NCBI GenBank assembly: GCA_051883455.1
Contig: JBJETT010000006.1
Coordinates: forward strand, 1 to 39,557
Reading direction: 5' to 3'
Length of the DNA: 39,557 bases
DNA from: HGM11368 sp051883455
Lineage (GTDB): Bacteria; Bacillota; Clostridia; Christensenellales; UBA3700
The notes beneath the pieces were generated by a model. It had not been told where the DNA came from. It saw only the letters and a list, made by a program, of their open reading frames with translations, and made no database searches. How positions within the stretch are numbered: the first letter of the stretch is position 1; every line of letters starts with the position of its first letter. Below, in pieces: positions 32,000-39,084 of the stretch. Position numbers and translations under genes: made by a program.

Positions 32000-32790
32000 A
32001 TACTCTTCTCCAACCACATTTTGAGCTTTCCTATCAACCCTCTGTATCGCAAAGTCGGGTCGTATAGCCGTGTTTTGCCACTGAGAATATTGTCGGCAAT
32101 GAGGTCTACGGCTATCCTCGATTGATGAGCGTTGAGCCCTATTCTACCAAGCTGAGAGTATATGGTGAGGTTGTCGTCCTCGGGCACAACGCCTATGAGA
32201 GGATAGCGCAAAACCTTGGCAATATCTTCGGCGCTCATCATATTGCCTTGCAATACCAGGTCGCCCCTCACTCGATTGACTATCACGCTGATAGCGTTGA
32301 GCCCGTAGCTTGCCAACATTGATAGCACTTTGTCCCCGTCCCTAATGGCGGATATATGGGGCGTGGTGACGACTATCGCCTCGTCGGCTCCGCTCACCGC
32401 CCTATGAAAGCCTACGTCTATGCCGGCGGGACAGTCTATGAGAATAAAGTCAAAGCTATCCTCCAGACGACATATAAGACTACGAAATTCCGCCGCCGAT
32501 ACCTGCACGTCGTTGAAGGCGTGCGACGACGGCAAAACGTACAACCCCGCATTGTACTTGTCTTGTATCAAAGCGTTGGATATGGTGCATTTGCCTGCTA
32601 TCACGTCAGCCATATCGTACACGAGTTGGTTCTCTACTCCCATAACCACGTCAAGGTTGTTGAGTCCAACATCGGCGTCGATAATGAGGCACCTATTGTT
32701 GCGATTTGCAAGGCTTATGCCTAGCGACGCGCTGATACTAGTCTTGCCCACTCCGCCCTTGCCGGAAGTCAATACGATTTTTCTTGCCAT
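31996..32790 (-). CDS. minD: Septum site-determining ATPase MinD
   Basis: The 264-residue protein begins MARKIVLTSGKGGVGKTSIS, the deviant Walker A motif of MinD/ParA ATPases. It continues with LIIDADVGLNNLDVVMG and FILIDCPAGIDVGF (Walker B). It ends with the amphipathic membrane-targeting helix GLIGKLKMWLEKS. It binds the membrane with ATP and is displaced by MinE, encoded immediately downstream with a 4-bp overlap. GAGGAGCAAGT precedes the ATG. A terminator separates it from mreB, so it probably has its own promoter (a TATAAT at about 32848-32853). No minC is present in the window. Confidence 0.96.
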   Translation of the reverse strand: MARKIVLTSGKGGVGKTSISASLGISLANRNNRCLIIDADVGLNNLDVVMGVENQLVYDMADVIAGKCTISNALIQDKYNAGLYVLPSSHAFNDVQVSAAEFRSLICRLEDSFDFILIDCPAGIDVGFHRAVSGADEAIVVTTPHISAIRDGDKVLSMLASYGLNAISVIVNRVRGDLVLQGNMMSAEDIAKVLRYPLIGVVPEDDNLTIYSQLGRIGLNAHQSRIAVDLIADNILSGKTRLYDPTLRYRGLIGKLKMWLEKSI

Positions 32791-32910
32791 ACTTGCTCCT
32801 CATACGCACGGCCGAACGCACATAGGCACGCTCTTGCCGTATAAAAACATTATAAATATCCGTATATAGAGAATTATTGCTATTTTGGTAGCAAAACAAC
32901 TAAGTTTGTC

Positions 32911-32940
32911 AAAAAAAATACGGCGTATCGCTACGCCGTG
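32911..32940 (-). terminator. Terminator after mreB
   Basis: On the minus strand ACGGCGTA pairs with TACGCCGT around GCGA, followed by ATTTTTTTT. It cuts the mreB transcript from the min genes. Confidence 0.92.
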
Positions 32941-32972
32941 TCAAAATTCGATACTATCGTACTATTTGCCTA

Positions 32973-33977
32973 TTAGTTCAAGCTTCCTACGTTGAGTACT
33001 CTGCTCAATTTTTCTCCATGCTCCAAAAACGTCATCGCTCCCTTGACGATGTCGTTGGAAGGGTCGTTAGAAACGTTGACTTTCATCTCCATTGCCATAG
33101 CTATATACTCGCTAAGCCCCGGAAAAACCGCGCAACCGCCCGACAGCGTAATGCCGTTGAGATACACTTCTTGAGCGCAATTGTCGGGAATTTGGAAACT
33201 GAGATTGTATATTACTTCTACCAGCTTGGCAACTTGCCCTTCTATCGCGTTTTTGATATCCTTTGCCGTGATTTTGTATTCAAAAATGCGGTTGGTTCCT
33301 ATCTCCTGCAAGTCCATATTGATGCAAGTAAGGTCGTTTTCGTATAGTGAGCCGACTTGTTTTTTTGCTTTCTCGGCATAGGCGATAGGCATACGACAAC
33401 GCTTGGTGTCGGTGATATAGTCGACGATTGCTTGATTGAAGGTATCTCCGCCTATATTGACACTGCAACCGCTGATTATTCCGCTTGGCGACACGATAGC
33501 CACTTCGCTCTTGCTTGCGCCCATATCCACTACGAATTGGGTGGAAGCGTCGTCAACGCTTGCCGCAACGGCGATTGGCGACTCGAGAATTATCACTTCT
33601 CTCACACCCGCCTTGATAAGGCACTTTTCGATTTGTTCCTTTTCGGTATTGGTGAGTCCGCACGATACGCACGCAATGGCTTTGACGGGTTGACGCAATA
33701 TTGGTCGTGGCGCGACGAGCCTATTGATAAAGTTGCGCATCATCAGTACGAAAGCGTTTTCGTGCAAAATAATACCGCCCTTGACAGGGAATACTATCTG
33801 TTGGTTTTCACTAACTTTGCCACCTATAGCGCCTCTACCGCAATCAACCAATACAAGTTTTCCCCTACGTCCCTCCACGAGGGCTACGCAAGGCTCTTTG
33901 AGCACGATGCCTTTGCCTTTTTGGCTTATCGTTATAAACTTTGTGCCAATATCTATGACCAATTCAGCCATTTTCAT
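32973..33977 (-). CDS. mreB: Divergent MreB-like cell-shape protein
   Basis: The 334 residues align with MreB along the whole length: LVIDIGTKFITISQKGKGIVLKEPC at the start, ESPIAVAAS, VVDMGASKSEVAIVS (about 149-163), CSVNIGGDTFNQAIVDYI, and LSGGCAVFPGLSEYIA near the end. The nucleotide-binding loops differ from the consensus: DIGTAN is DIGTKF, VVDIGGGTTD is VVDMGASKSE, and EEP is ESP. ATP binding or hydrolysis may be altered. MreB normally forms membrane filaments that guide wall synthesis. Its GGAG box lies within maf, and the gene overlaps maf by 14 bp. The usual partners mreC and mreD are absent here. Confidence 0.85.
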   Translation of the reverse strand: MKMAELVIDIGTKFITISQKGKGIVLKEPCVALVEGRRGKLVLVDCGRGAIGGKVSENQQIVFPVKGGIILHENAFVLMMRNFINRLVAPRPILRQPVKAIACVSCGLTNTEKEQIEKCLIKAGVREVIILESPIAVAASVDDASTQFVVDMGASKSEVAIVSPSGIISGCSVNIGGDTFNQAIVDYITDTKRCRMPIAYAEKAKKQVGSLYENDLTCINMDLQEIGTNRIFEYKITAKDIKNAIEGQVAKLVEVIYNLSFQIPDNCAQEVYLNGITLSGGCAVFPGLSEYIAMAMEMKVNVSNDPSNDIVKGAMTFLEHGEKLSRVLNVGSLN

Positions 33978-34527
33978 ACTTCTTCTCCAATGCCTCTACA
34001 ACCTCTTTGACGTTCTCTATCGGCAAACCTATTATGTTGGAATAGCTCCCGCCAAAACTCTCTACAACCTGCTTGTCCTGTATACCGTACGCGCCCGCCT
34101 TGTCTAGCGGATCGCAAACGTCGATATATTCGTCTATCTGACTATCGCTCAAACTCTTGAATTTGACGGTGGATTTGACGTAAAACGTCACTCTCTCGCC
34201 GTGATACGATACGCATACACCCGTGTAGACGCCGTGTCTCTTGCCGCTAAGCTCTCTAAGATAGCGCCTTGCAACCTCTTTGGTGTGAGGCTTACCGTAA
34301 ACCTTGCCGTCGTAATATACTATAGTATCTCCGCTGACTACGCATGCGTCAGGATAGAGACTGTCTATATCAGCCATCTTGACGGTGGCAAGGTAGGTTA
34401 CGATTTTGCTAGGTCTTGCGTAACTACACCTCTCCTCTACGTCCTTGGTCACTACTTGCACGTCGTCAAAGACGGTGTTCATCAACTCTTTTCTACGAGG
34501 TGACTTGGACGCCAAAATTATTCGCAT
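33964..34527 (-). CDS. maf: Maf-like nucleoside triphosphate pyrophosphatase
   Basis: The 187-residue protein has the motifs of Maf: RIILASKSPRRKELM at the start, VVSGDTIVYYDGKVYGKP (catalytic Asp region, about 61-78), and DPLDKAGAYGIQDKQ in the second half. Family members hydrolyse dTTP, UTP and modified nucleotides to monophosphates and are linked to septum control; the fit is best to the dTTP/UTP group. It starts 1 bp after the Sel1-repeat gene stop and overlaps mreB by 14 bp, so the three genes form one unit. Confidence 0.95.
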   Translation of the reverse strand: MRIILASKSPRRKELMNTVFDDVQVVTKDVEERCSYARPSKIVTYLATVKMADIDSLYPDACVVSGDTIVYYDGKVYGKPHTKEVARRYLRELSGKRHGVYTGVCVSYHGERVTFYVKSTVKFKSLSDSQIDEYIDVCDPLDKAGAYGIQDKQVVESFGGSYSNIIGLPIENVKEVVEALEKKYENG

Positions 34528-34528
34528 A

Positions 34529-36211
34529 TTACGCCTCGGCTACCTCGTCGATATCGCTCTTTGCCTTTTTGCCTTTGTTTCTCTTGAGCTCTTTGAGCTT
34601 GGCTTTATTTCTCCTTACTACCAATTCTTTGAAGTTCCAATTGCCGTCCATATCCTTGGCAAACTTGGACAGCTTGTTGGCGGATTTTTCTCTCTGCTCC
34701 TTTACTTCACTCTCTCTGGTGCACTTGGCGTACCAATATGCGGCCATCTCGCCGTCAACCTCTACGACACCCTTGATACCGCTCTCGTAAGCCTTGGCTA
34801 AATCGAAGTATACTTTGCTATCTCCGCACTTGCCGAGGTTGACCTTCCATTCAAACGCCTTGACAGGGTCCTTGTCGATACCCGCCAAGCCTTCGTCGTA
34901 TATCTTGTACAATATGCTAGTAGCTTGTGCGTTGCCCGCCTCAGCCGATTGCATATAAAACTTGATTGCCGTGTCGATATCTTGAGCCAAACCGCATTGA
35001 CCTTCGAGGTACCAATTGCCCAAAACGTACATTGCGCCTGCATTGCCTTGTTGAGCAAGCTCGATCATCTCTCTATAAGCCTTGTCGTTGTCTTGCGTTA
35101 CGCCCGCACCCGTAAGGTAACAGCCCGCAAGTCCAGCCTTGGCTTCTTCATAGCCCGCTTCAACTGCCTTGGAATAGTACTCAAAGCACTTGTCCGGCTT
35201 GTTGTTGTCGGGATGAATGGACTTGTCACACAATTTGCCCAATTGGAAATATGCAGGCGTATAACCTGCCTCGGCTGCGCTCATGAGGTATTTCTCCGCC
35301 TTGGCAAGGTCTGCATCTACGCCCAAGCCCTCGGCACATATAATACCGATATAGTACATTGCGATAGGATTGTGATGCTCTGCCGCCTCTTTGAAGTACG
35401 CGATGGCTGTAGGATAGTCTTGGTCGCAACCAAAACCGCTCAATGCGCATACGCCGAGAGCAACAGTCGCTTGAACGACATCCGCCTTGTGCGCTTGAAG
35501 GAAGTATCCGTACGCTTTCCAGTAGTCTTGCTCTACGCCAAGTCCCAGGTCGTACATATATCCCTTACAGTAGCTTGCCATAGGCAAAACGTTTTCGTCT
35601 ATCTTGTTGAGGAAATTCCACGCCTTGTCGTAGTCGGCTCTGACACCATCACCCTTTATGTATTTGATAGCAAGCGCGAGTTGAGCGTTTTGACAACCGC
35701 CCTTGGCTGATTGAGCAAACTTGCGTATTGCATCCTTTTGCAACAAAATAGCGTAAGACTTGCTCTCTGTTGCGGAAGGATCGTTGAGTATTCTCTTAGA
35801 CTCAAGCTCGAGTCGCATGCCTTCTTGGAACAAACTGTAGCAGTTGTTCTTGGCTTTTGCTTTGTCAAAATACTCGTCGGCAATGTTTTCCTTTTTTTTG
35901 CCCTTTTTACCCAATATACCACTGCTGTACATTACGCCAAGACTGTACTCGGCGAGTCCGTCCTCGGCTTTGACGCCTTTGAGATAATACTCCTCGGCTT
36001 TTTTGAGACTCACCGGCACGCCGTATCCTTGCAGATAACTGTAAGCAACGAAATTGCAAGCCTCGGGATTGGTCTTGGAAGCCTTGATTGCAAGTTTTAG
36101 ACCCTTGACGTCGCTTTGTGGTACGCCTACGCCTTCGTTGTACATTCTCGCAAGCAATAAGCCTGCTTTTCCGTCTTTTTTTGCAGCTTTGGTAATCTTC
36201 TTTACATCCAT
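34529..36211 (-). CDS. Sel1-like repeat (SLR/TPR) protein
   Basis: The 560-residue protein consists of about a dozen Sel1-like helical repeats of the form A-x-x-x-LG-x-x-Y-x-x-G-x-GV-x-x-D-x-x-KA (for example LLARMYNEGVGVPQSD, SYLQGYGVPVSLKKAEEYY, YMYDLGLGVEQDYWKAYGYF). It ends with a strongly basic tail rich in KLKELKRNKGKKAK. Such proteins act as scaffolds in protein complexes. No signal peptide is present, so it is cytoplasmic. ATG at 36211 is preferred over a TTG two codons earlier. It precedes maf and mreB in the same unit; a role in cell shape or division is an inference from this position. Confidence 0.9.
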   Translation of the reverse strand: MDVKKITKAAKKDGKAGLLLARMYNEGVGVPQSDVKGLKLAIKASKTNPEACNFVAYSYLQGYGVPVSLKKAEEYYLKGVKAEDGLAEYSLGVMYSSGILGKKGKKKENIADEYFDKAKAKNNCYSLFQEGMRLELESKRILNDPSATESKSYAILLQKDAIRKFAQSAKGGCQNAQLALAIKYIKGDGVRADYDKAWNFLNKIDENVLPMASYCKGYMYDLGLGVEQDYWKAYGYFLQAHKADVVQATVALGVCALSGFGCDQDYPTAIAYFKEAAEHHNPIAMYYIGIICAEGLGVDADLAKAEKYLMSAAEAGYTPAYFQLGKLCDKSIHPDNNKPDKCFEYYSKAVEAGYEEAKAGLAGCYLTGAGVTQDNDKAYREMIELAQQGNAGAMYVLGNWYLEGQCGLAQDIDTAIKFYMQSAEAGNAQATSILYKIYDEGLAGIDKDPVKAFEWKVNLGKCGDSKVYFDLAKAYESGIKGVVEVDGEMAAYWYAKCTRESEVKEQREKSANKLSKFAKDMDGNWNFKELVVRRNKAKLKELKRNKGKKAKSDIDEVAEA

Positions 36212-36241
36212 ACGCAACCTACTTGTATTTATAATATTATT

Positions 36242-36270
36242 ATTTTAACATATTTTTTCGTTTATATCAA
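36242..36270 (-). promoter_or_regulatory. Promoter of the Sel1-maf-mreB unit
   Basis: On the minus strand TTGATA (36265-36270) and TAAAAT (36242-36247) are separated by 17 bp. Confidence 0.65.
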
Positions 36271-36317
36271 TATGCTTTGTACAGCTTTTTTATTTATTTT
36301 AGATTGATTTTTTGACA

Positions 36318-36350
36318 AACAAAACGGACCTTGCGGTCCGCCGTGTTTGT
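36318..36350 (-). terminator. Terminator after the Ppx/GppA gene
   Basis: On the minus strand GCGGACC-GCAA-GGTCCG forms a GNRA-capped stem with outer CAAAC/GTTTG pairing and a TTTTGTTTG tail, 8 bp after the stop codon. Confidence 0.8.
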
Positions 36351-36357
36351 GTTATTA

Positions 36358-37872
36358 TTACAATATTTGCAAATTCTTCTTGTAGGCTCTCCTAAAGTCG
36401 CCGACAGCCGTCATTGCATCTTTGATTTCCAACGAGCAGTCGCCGTCGCTCTCCGTCTTCATAATTACGCTGTCGCCAAGCACGTCGCACGTGATATTGG
36501 TGATGACGCTACTCATACTTCTGTCGAGGCTCTCGGCTATCCTTACTATTACGCCGAGTTTGAGTATTGCGTCGAGATCCTCTTCGGTGAGCATATCGCG
36601 GTATTTCATAAACTCAACCGTGTCGATATCGCCCTTGCGGTGCATTGACGCCACGAAAGCAGCCATTACCAAGTCTTTGTGCGCTATGCCGTATAGGTTG
36701 CTGTTGAGAATGATATAGTTGGAATGCTTGTGGTGGTTGTAGTATTTGATATGATTGCCACAGTCGTGTAGCATCGCCGCCGTCCTCAAAACCTTGACGT
36801 AAGCCCTTGGCAGCTTGTGCAATACCTTGAGCTGCTTGAATAGTTGAATGGACAAAGTGTATACTTGCTCGGCGTGAGTGATATTCTCGCCAAAGAAATT
36901 GAGCAACGAATATATGCTGTGTCCGAGCACGTCGCTGATTGGCTTTTCGTTGGTGGAAGGCACGGCGTATTTGAACATCGTTCCTTCTCTAAGTCCGCTG
37001 CCCGATACAACCAATTCTTCGGAATTGGTAAAGGAAGCTATGGCTTTGATTGCCGACAAAGCGGCAGGGAAAATATCGGCTCTAACACTCGACAAACCTT
37101 TGATTTTCATAGTTTTGTCAAGGTCGAGAGTCTTGATATTGTTGTAGATACTGTTGAACTCGGCAATAGGCACGACGTAGTTGTGCGTCATGTCGAGAGG
37201 ATACTTTTTGAGTTTTCTGCTTATCTTGCCTATGTTGCGGAAAGCACCGCCTACACCTATGAGCTTGGTGTCAGGCAAAAGCTCTTTGAGCCAATCGTAC
37301 TTGTCAAGCTCTTGCAAAACGTACTTCTCGACTCTCTCTGCTCTTTCGACAGGCGAAAGTTCCATATCCTTGAACATGTCCGTCAAAACTACCGAACCGA
37401 TAGGCAACGTGGCGTGCGCCAACAAGCTCTTGCGGTTGTAATATACTATCTGCGTGCTACCGCCACCGATATCTACTATGACACCGCGCGGTATGTCCAT
37501 AGAGTTGATAACTCCTTGGTACACGAGTTGAGCCTCTTCGTCACTATCGAGCACTCTAAGCTTGATGCCCGTGGTAGCTTGAACTTCGTCTAGAAAGCCT
37601 CTTTGATTTTTTGCTTTGCGCACAGCCGCGGTAGCATAAGCATAGATATGCTCCACCTTGTTGGCATCGCATAGCCTTCTAAACATTTTGAGCGTTTTGA
37701 TAGTTTGGGCAACTCTCGCAGGCTGCAAAAAGCCGTCCAGCTCCATATCTTGAGCTAGACGCACCGTCTCTTTGAGTTCGTCGAATACGGTAAAATATCC
37801 GCCTTCCAAAATGTCAACCAAAACAAGTCTGAGCGAATTCGATCCTAAATCTATTATCGCAATTTTTTCCAT
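36358..37872 (-). CDS. Ppx/GppA family exopolyphosphatase or pppGpp phosphatase with HD domain
   Basis: The 504-residue protein starts MEKIAIIDLGSNSLRLVLVD, the actin-like phosphate-binding loop of this family. It continues with YATAAVRKAKN, VIVDIGGGSTQIVYY (about 145-159) and GVGGAFRNIG. From about residue 320 a helical HD-type domain follows with AAMLHDCGNHIKYYNHHKHSNYII. Family members degrade polyphosphate or convert pppGpp to ppGpp. Sequence alone does not settle which. ATG at 37872 lies 9 bp after AGAGGT; the GTG two codons upstream is too close to it. It is a single-gene unit with its own promoter and terminator. Confidence 0.92.
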   Translation of the reverse strand: MEKIAIIDLGSNSLRLVLVDILEGGYFTVFDELKETVRLAQDMELDGFLQPARVAQTIKTLKMFRRLCDANKVEHIYAYATAAVRKAKNQRGFLDEVQATTGIKLRVLDSDEEAQLVYQGVINSMDIPRGVIVDIGGGSTQIVYYNRKSLLAHATLPIGSVVLTDMFKDMELSPVERAERVEKYVLQELDKYDWLKELLPDTKLIGVGGAFRNIGKISRKLKKYPLDMTHNYVVPIAEFNSIYNNIKTLDLDKTMKIKGLSSVRADIFPAALSAIKAIASFTNSEELVVSGSGLREGTMFKYAVPSTNEKPISDVLGHSIYSLLNFFGENITHAEQVYTLSIQLFKQLKVLHKLPRAYVKVLRTAAMLHDCGNHIKYYNHHKHSNYIILNSNLYGIAHKDLVMAAFVASMHRKGDIDTVEFMKYRDMLTEEDLDAILKLGVIVRIAESLDRSMSSVITNITCDVLGDSVIMKTESDGDCSLEIKDAMTAVGDFRRAYKKNLQIL

Positions 37873-37904
37873 ATACACTCTACCTCTAAATTTATTCCGC
37901 TATT

Positions 37905-37933
37905 ATTGTATCATACCTTTTTTATAATGTCCA
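37905..37933 (-). promoter_or_regulatory. Promoter of the Ppx/GppA gene
   Basis: On the minus strand TGGACA (37928-37933) and TACAAT (37905-37910) are separated by 17 bp. Confidence 0.65.
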
Positions 37934-38030
37934 TACCCTATTTTTTGACAAAATCAGTTTTTTTAATTATTTTTGAACAAAAATATAATCAATAATTGTA
38001 TTTAGAAAAGGTTTTTTACATTCTATTTGT

Positions 38031-38501
38031 TCAAGACTGAGCAATCAACTTTTGGCTATACCTCTCAAGATAATCTTTGAGAATATCCATTACGGCATAG
38101 TATTTGTTGATATCTCGCTCCAAAAACGGGTCGGGAACAGCCTTGTATTCTCCGTCAACCAGCTCGGATAGCGTGATAAACTTTTTGCGATATTTGCAAG
38201 GAGTGACGAGTTTGTTGGTGCGAGTCATTCCTACAATAACGTCGGCAGTCTCAAACAAGTCCTTGTCCGTCCACTTGAATGCCGGCTTGTGGGCGTCGAT
38301 ATACTCTTCGTCAAAGCCCTCTCTAAGCAATGCCAGCTTAGCTTTTGGGTGAATTTTGGACGACTTGTTGAAGACCGCCGCACTGCGTATCCACGTAACT
38401 TTTTGGGCAAGTTTCGGGTCGGCTTGTACCATTCTTTTGAAGACGTATTCGCAATACGGACTGCGACAAATGTTGGACGAACATACGAATAAAATTTTCA
38501 T
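38031..38501 (-). CDS. Low-molecular-weight protein-tyrosine phosphatase family protein
   Basis: The 156-residue protein has the P-loop VCSSNICRSP (Cys7, Arg13 in C-x5-R-S) directly after the first strand MKILF, and the general-acid loop VPDPFLER near residue 127. These are the two catalytic elements of the family. The usual glycine in CxGNxCRS is serine here. Members dephosphorylate protein tyrosine or, in some Firmicutes, protein arginine. No cognate kinase is in the window. It follows a small gene by 9 bp on the same strand and may share its promoter. No clear terminator is seen; the stretch to 37934 is AT-rich. Confidence 0.9.
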   Translation of the reverse strand: MKILFVCSSNICRSPYCEYVFKRMVQADPKLAQKVTWIRSAAVFNKSSKIHPKAKLALLREGFDEEYIDAHKPAFKWTDKDLFETADVIVGMTRTNKLVTPCKYRKKFITLSELVDGEYKAVPDPFLERDINKYYAVMDILKDYLERYSQKLIAQS

Positions 38502-38510
38502 TGTTTTCTC

Positions 38511-38774
38511 CTATTGTTTTTGGGCAAATTCTATCATCTGAGCTATCATATCGTCAAGGAAATCCGAGATGATTTTTTGGTCTTTTTGAGAGCATCTTTG
38601 CGCAATACACAATCTTCCTTCACCGGCAAAGCCGTTGAAAGTCACCTGAACGTAAGGCTTGTATTTGGTTGCGCCCGTCATAAAGGCGTCGGTCATCTCT
38701 ACCCCGTCAAACCACAAAATAGCGTGTATCATTCTATCGTAATAATTTCGAAAATATACTGCACACTGTCCCAT
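38511..38774 (-). CDS. Small conserved-looking protein of unknown function
   Basis: I do not recognise this protein. From the ATG at 38774 it has 87 residues, with a strand-rich first half (MIHAILWFDGVEMTD, YVQVTFNGFAGEGRLCIAQR) and a helical C-terminus (DQKIISDFLDDMIAQMIEFAQ). There is no signal peptide or membrane span. The ATG at 38774 has no ribosome binding site. An in-frame ATG at 38732 (73 residues) overlaps the stop of a 22-codon frame that does have one, so 38732 may be the true start. It is co-transcribed with the tyrosine phosphatase gene 9 bp downstream. Confidence 0.6.
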   Translation of the reverse strand: MGQCAVYFRNYYDRMIHAILWFDGVEMTDAFMTGATKYKPYVQVTFNGFAGEGRLCIAQRCSQKDQKIISDFLDDMIAQMIEFAQKQ

Positions 38775-38797
38775 AATTGGGCTTTGTTCTTTTTCAT
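38729..38797 (-). CDS. Possible 22-codon leader frame
   Basis: ATG at 38797 follows AGAGGGCGTT closely and lies downstream of a good promoter. It encodes MKKNKAQLWDSVQYIFEI plus four residues and stops in an ATGA with the ATG at 38732. It may be a translated leader peptide, or the real N-terminus of the following gene split by a frameshift. Confidence 0.35.
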   Translation of the reverse strand: MKKNKAQLWDSVQYIFEIITIE

Positions 38798-38832
38798 AAC
38801 GCCCTCTTAGTTTGCGGATTTCCCCTAAGAAA

Positions 38833-38861
38833 ATAATATCACAAAGAAAATCTCACTTCAA
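38833..38861 (-). promoter_or_regulatory. Promoter of the small gene-phosphatase unit
   Basis: On the minus strand TTGAAG (38856-38861) and TATTAT (38833-38838) are separated by 17 bp. Confidence 0.55.
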
Positions 38862-38950
38862 TATCGTTGATAAAAATAAACAAAGTAAAAACGTAAATTG
38901 TTGAAAATTATGGCAAAAGTTTAATTTTTTAAGCAATATCGTCAATATCC

Positions 38951-38979
38951 TTGATTTTTTCGGCGGGAATAATTATAAT
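38951..38979 (+). promoter_or_regulatory. Promoter of tRNA-Ser
   Basis: TTGATT (38951-38956) and TATAAT (38974-38979) are separated by 17 bp, 14 bp before the mature 5' end. Confidence 0.65.
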
Positions 38980-38993
38980 TGTATAGCAAGCGT

Positions 38994-39084
38994 GGAGACG
39001 TATCGAAGTGGTCGTAACGAGAACGACTCGAAATCGTTTTGTCACTAGCGTGGCACGAGAGTTCGAATCTCTCCGTCTCCGCCA
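38994..39084 (+). tRNA. tRNA-Ser (anticodon CGA)
   Basis: The acceptor stem GGAGACG pairs with CGTCTCC, then discriminator G and encoded CCA. The anticodon arm is AACGA-CTCGAAA-TCGTT, giving CGA (reads UCG). The long variable arm TGTCAC-TAGC-GTGGCA is the class II mark of tRNA-Ser. The T arm is GAGAG-TTCGAAT-CTCTC. All elements are intact. Confidence 0.96.
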
